Assembly: GCA_020723045.1 (NCBI GenBank)
Contig: DYJQ01000042.1
Coordinates: 1-6,211 of the forward strand
Reading direction: 5' to 3'
Length of the DNA: 6,211 bases
Source: Candidatus Micrarchaeum sp.
GTDB taxonomy: Archaea; Micrarchaeota; Micrarchaeia; CAILAH01
Of the stretch, positions 5,495 to 6,211 are shown one piece after another (the first letter of the stretch is position 1; each line of letters begins with the position of its first letter). A model generated the notes under the pieces. That model was not told the origin of the DNA. It ran no database searches and saw only the letters and a list, made by a program, of their open reading frames with translations. Made by a program: the position numbers and the translations under genes.

Positions 5495-6061
5495 ATGGCT
5501 AAGATCAGCATCACAAATGTTGAAGAGAAGGGAAATAGGATGTCCTTCAAGTTGAAGGGCGTCTCAGTCCCATTTGCCAATGCAATCCGCAGGACCGCCA
5601 TGGGCCAGCTTCCTGTCTATGCTATCGATAAGATAACCGTGTACGAGAACAACTCTGCGTTTTTTGATGAGTATATCGCAAATAGGGTTGGCCTTATACC
5701 CATATCAACACCGGATAAGTTCGAAGATGAGGTGCTGTTCAGCCTTAATGTTGAGGGGCCGCTCACCGTCCTCTCATCTTCGCTTGAGAGCAACAACCCC
5801 AAGGTTGGTGTTGCAAACGGCAATATACCGTTGGTGGAGTTGGGCAGCAAACAGGTGCTGAGGATTGAGGGTATTGCAAAGAAGGGTATGGGTAGAATGC
5901 ATGCCAAGTTCCAGGCTGGGATCGTGTCGTATAGTTATGAAGAGGAGGGCGAGTACGATTTCATAGTAGAGAGTTTTGGGCAGATGAGCCCGCGTGAGAT
6001 CATTAAAAGGTCGCTGAACGAGCTGGTGTCCAAGACAAAGAAGATCGCAAAAGAGATTTAG
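5495..6061 (+). CDS. rpoD: DNA-directed RNA polymerase subunit D (Rpo3), form without iron-sulfur domain
   Basis: Subunit D pairs with L to form the platform on which archaeal RNA polymerase assembles, as the alpha dimer does in bacteria and Rpb3-Rpb11 in eukaryotes. The alpha-like dimerisation part shows FANAIRRTAMGQLPVYAIDKI (27-47) and NRVGLIPIS (63-71), followed by the D-specific insert with GKxHAKFQ-like GMGRMHAKFQAGIVSYSY (131-148), and then the return to the dimerisation fold YDFIVESFGQMSPREIIKRSLNEL (154-177). At 188 residues it is short. Where many archaeal D subunits carry a ferredoxin-like domain with cysteines, only the linker EEEGEY joins the two halves, and the protein has no cysteine at all. 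It starts with ATG 13 nt after rps11, preceded by a G-rich GGGGG stretch acting as a weaker ribosome binding site. Position after rps11 is the standard archaeal arrangement. Confidence 0.95.
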   Translation: MAKISITNVEEKGNRMSFKLKGVSVPFANAIRRTAMGQLPVYAIDKITVYENNSAFFDEYIANRVGLIPISTPDKFEDEVLFSLNVEGPLTVLSSSLESNNPKVGVANGNIPLVELGSKQVLRIEGIAKKGMGRMHAKFQAGIVSYSYEEEGEYDFIVESFGQMSPREIIKRSLNELVSKTKKIAKEI

Positions 6062-6078
6062 TTATCCCATTAATTTCT

Positions 6079-6202
6079 CGAAGCTTGCTTCGTGTTTTTG
6101 CGGAGCAAAAACTACCTGGGAGCACGCATTTGCGTGAGCAAATGGTGCCACCTTTTGCCAGAGGCAAAAGTGTGGGGGCGGAATTGTCGCCCTTGGCGAC
6201 AA
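6079..6202. repeat. Array of five perfect hairpins after rpoD
   Basis: Five different inverted repeats follow each other within 124 bp. They are CGAAGC-TT-GCTTCG (6079-6092), GTTTTTGC-GGA-GCAAAAAC (6094-6112), CACGCA-TT-TGCGTG (6123-6136), CTTTTGCC-AGA-GGCAAAAG (6152-6170) and TTGTCGCC-CTT-GGCGACAA (6184-6202). The third overlaps an alternative stem ATTTGC-GTGA-GCAAAT (6128-6143) with a GNRA-type loop. Three share an exact 8-3-8 geometry. None is followed by a T run, so they are not ordinary terminators. The stretch 6062-6211 contains no gene I can support. It may extend past the window and could be a repeat family, a transcript 3' end, or a structured RNA. Confidence 0.8.
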
Positions 6203-6211
6203 ATTGTAGGC

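Noticed and set aside
6079..6202. CRISPR array or classic rho-independent terminators
   Set aside because: Stem sequences differ, spacers are absent or only a few bases, and no T run follows any hairpin.

Overview
This is an archaeal chromosome segment. The evidence is the gene order uS13-uS4-uS11-RNA polymerase subunit D on the plus strand, archaeal-type uL16 (L10e) on the minus strand, GGTGA ribosome binding sites matching the archaeal 16S tail, TATA-type promoters, and a tRNA-Ser with an archaeal-style intron after position 37. Base composition is moderate, roughly half G+C by eye. The unusual ribosomal protein tails, the large novel coiled-coil protein and the compact, partly decayed layout would fit a DPANN-type archaeon such as Micrarchaeota. 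That placement is inference only; no marker here proves it.

Minus-strand half (1-3560), in transcription order from right to left: tRNA-Ser(GGA) with a 24-nt intron (3453-3560); a family 2 glycosyltransferase broken by a 5-bp tandem duplication and two probable single-base insertions (2806-3439); rpl10e (2169-2708); a 532-residue winged-helix plus coiled-coil protein whose start overlaps the rpl10e stop (574-2172); and the N-terminal half of a DegT/DnrJ/EryC1/StrS sugar aminotransferase (1-534), which runs off the window and seems to have its own leaderless promoter. The glycosyltransferase and aminotransferase suggest surface-glycan work nearby. The winged-helix protein is tied to ribosome production only by gene coupling.

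Divergent intergenic region (3561-3915): no protein gene that can be supported. It holds two tight-loop hairpins upstream of the tRNA, one TATA-like element on each strand, and a leader of about 120 nt before rps13 with a possible hairpin and tiny ORFs.

Plus-strand half (3916-6061): rps13, rps4, rps11 and rpoD form a tight operon (10-nt gap, 4-nt overlap, 13-nt gap), supplying small-subunit proteins and the platform on which RNA polymerase assembles. uS13 has a long charged N-terminal extension and a TTG start. Subunit D has no cysteine and lacks the iron-sulfur insertion domain.

After rpoD (6062-6211) there is no gene but a dense run of five different perfect hairpins. Three have identical geometry (8-bp stem, 3-nt loop). 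This is the least explained structure in the window.
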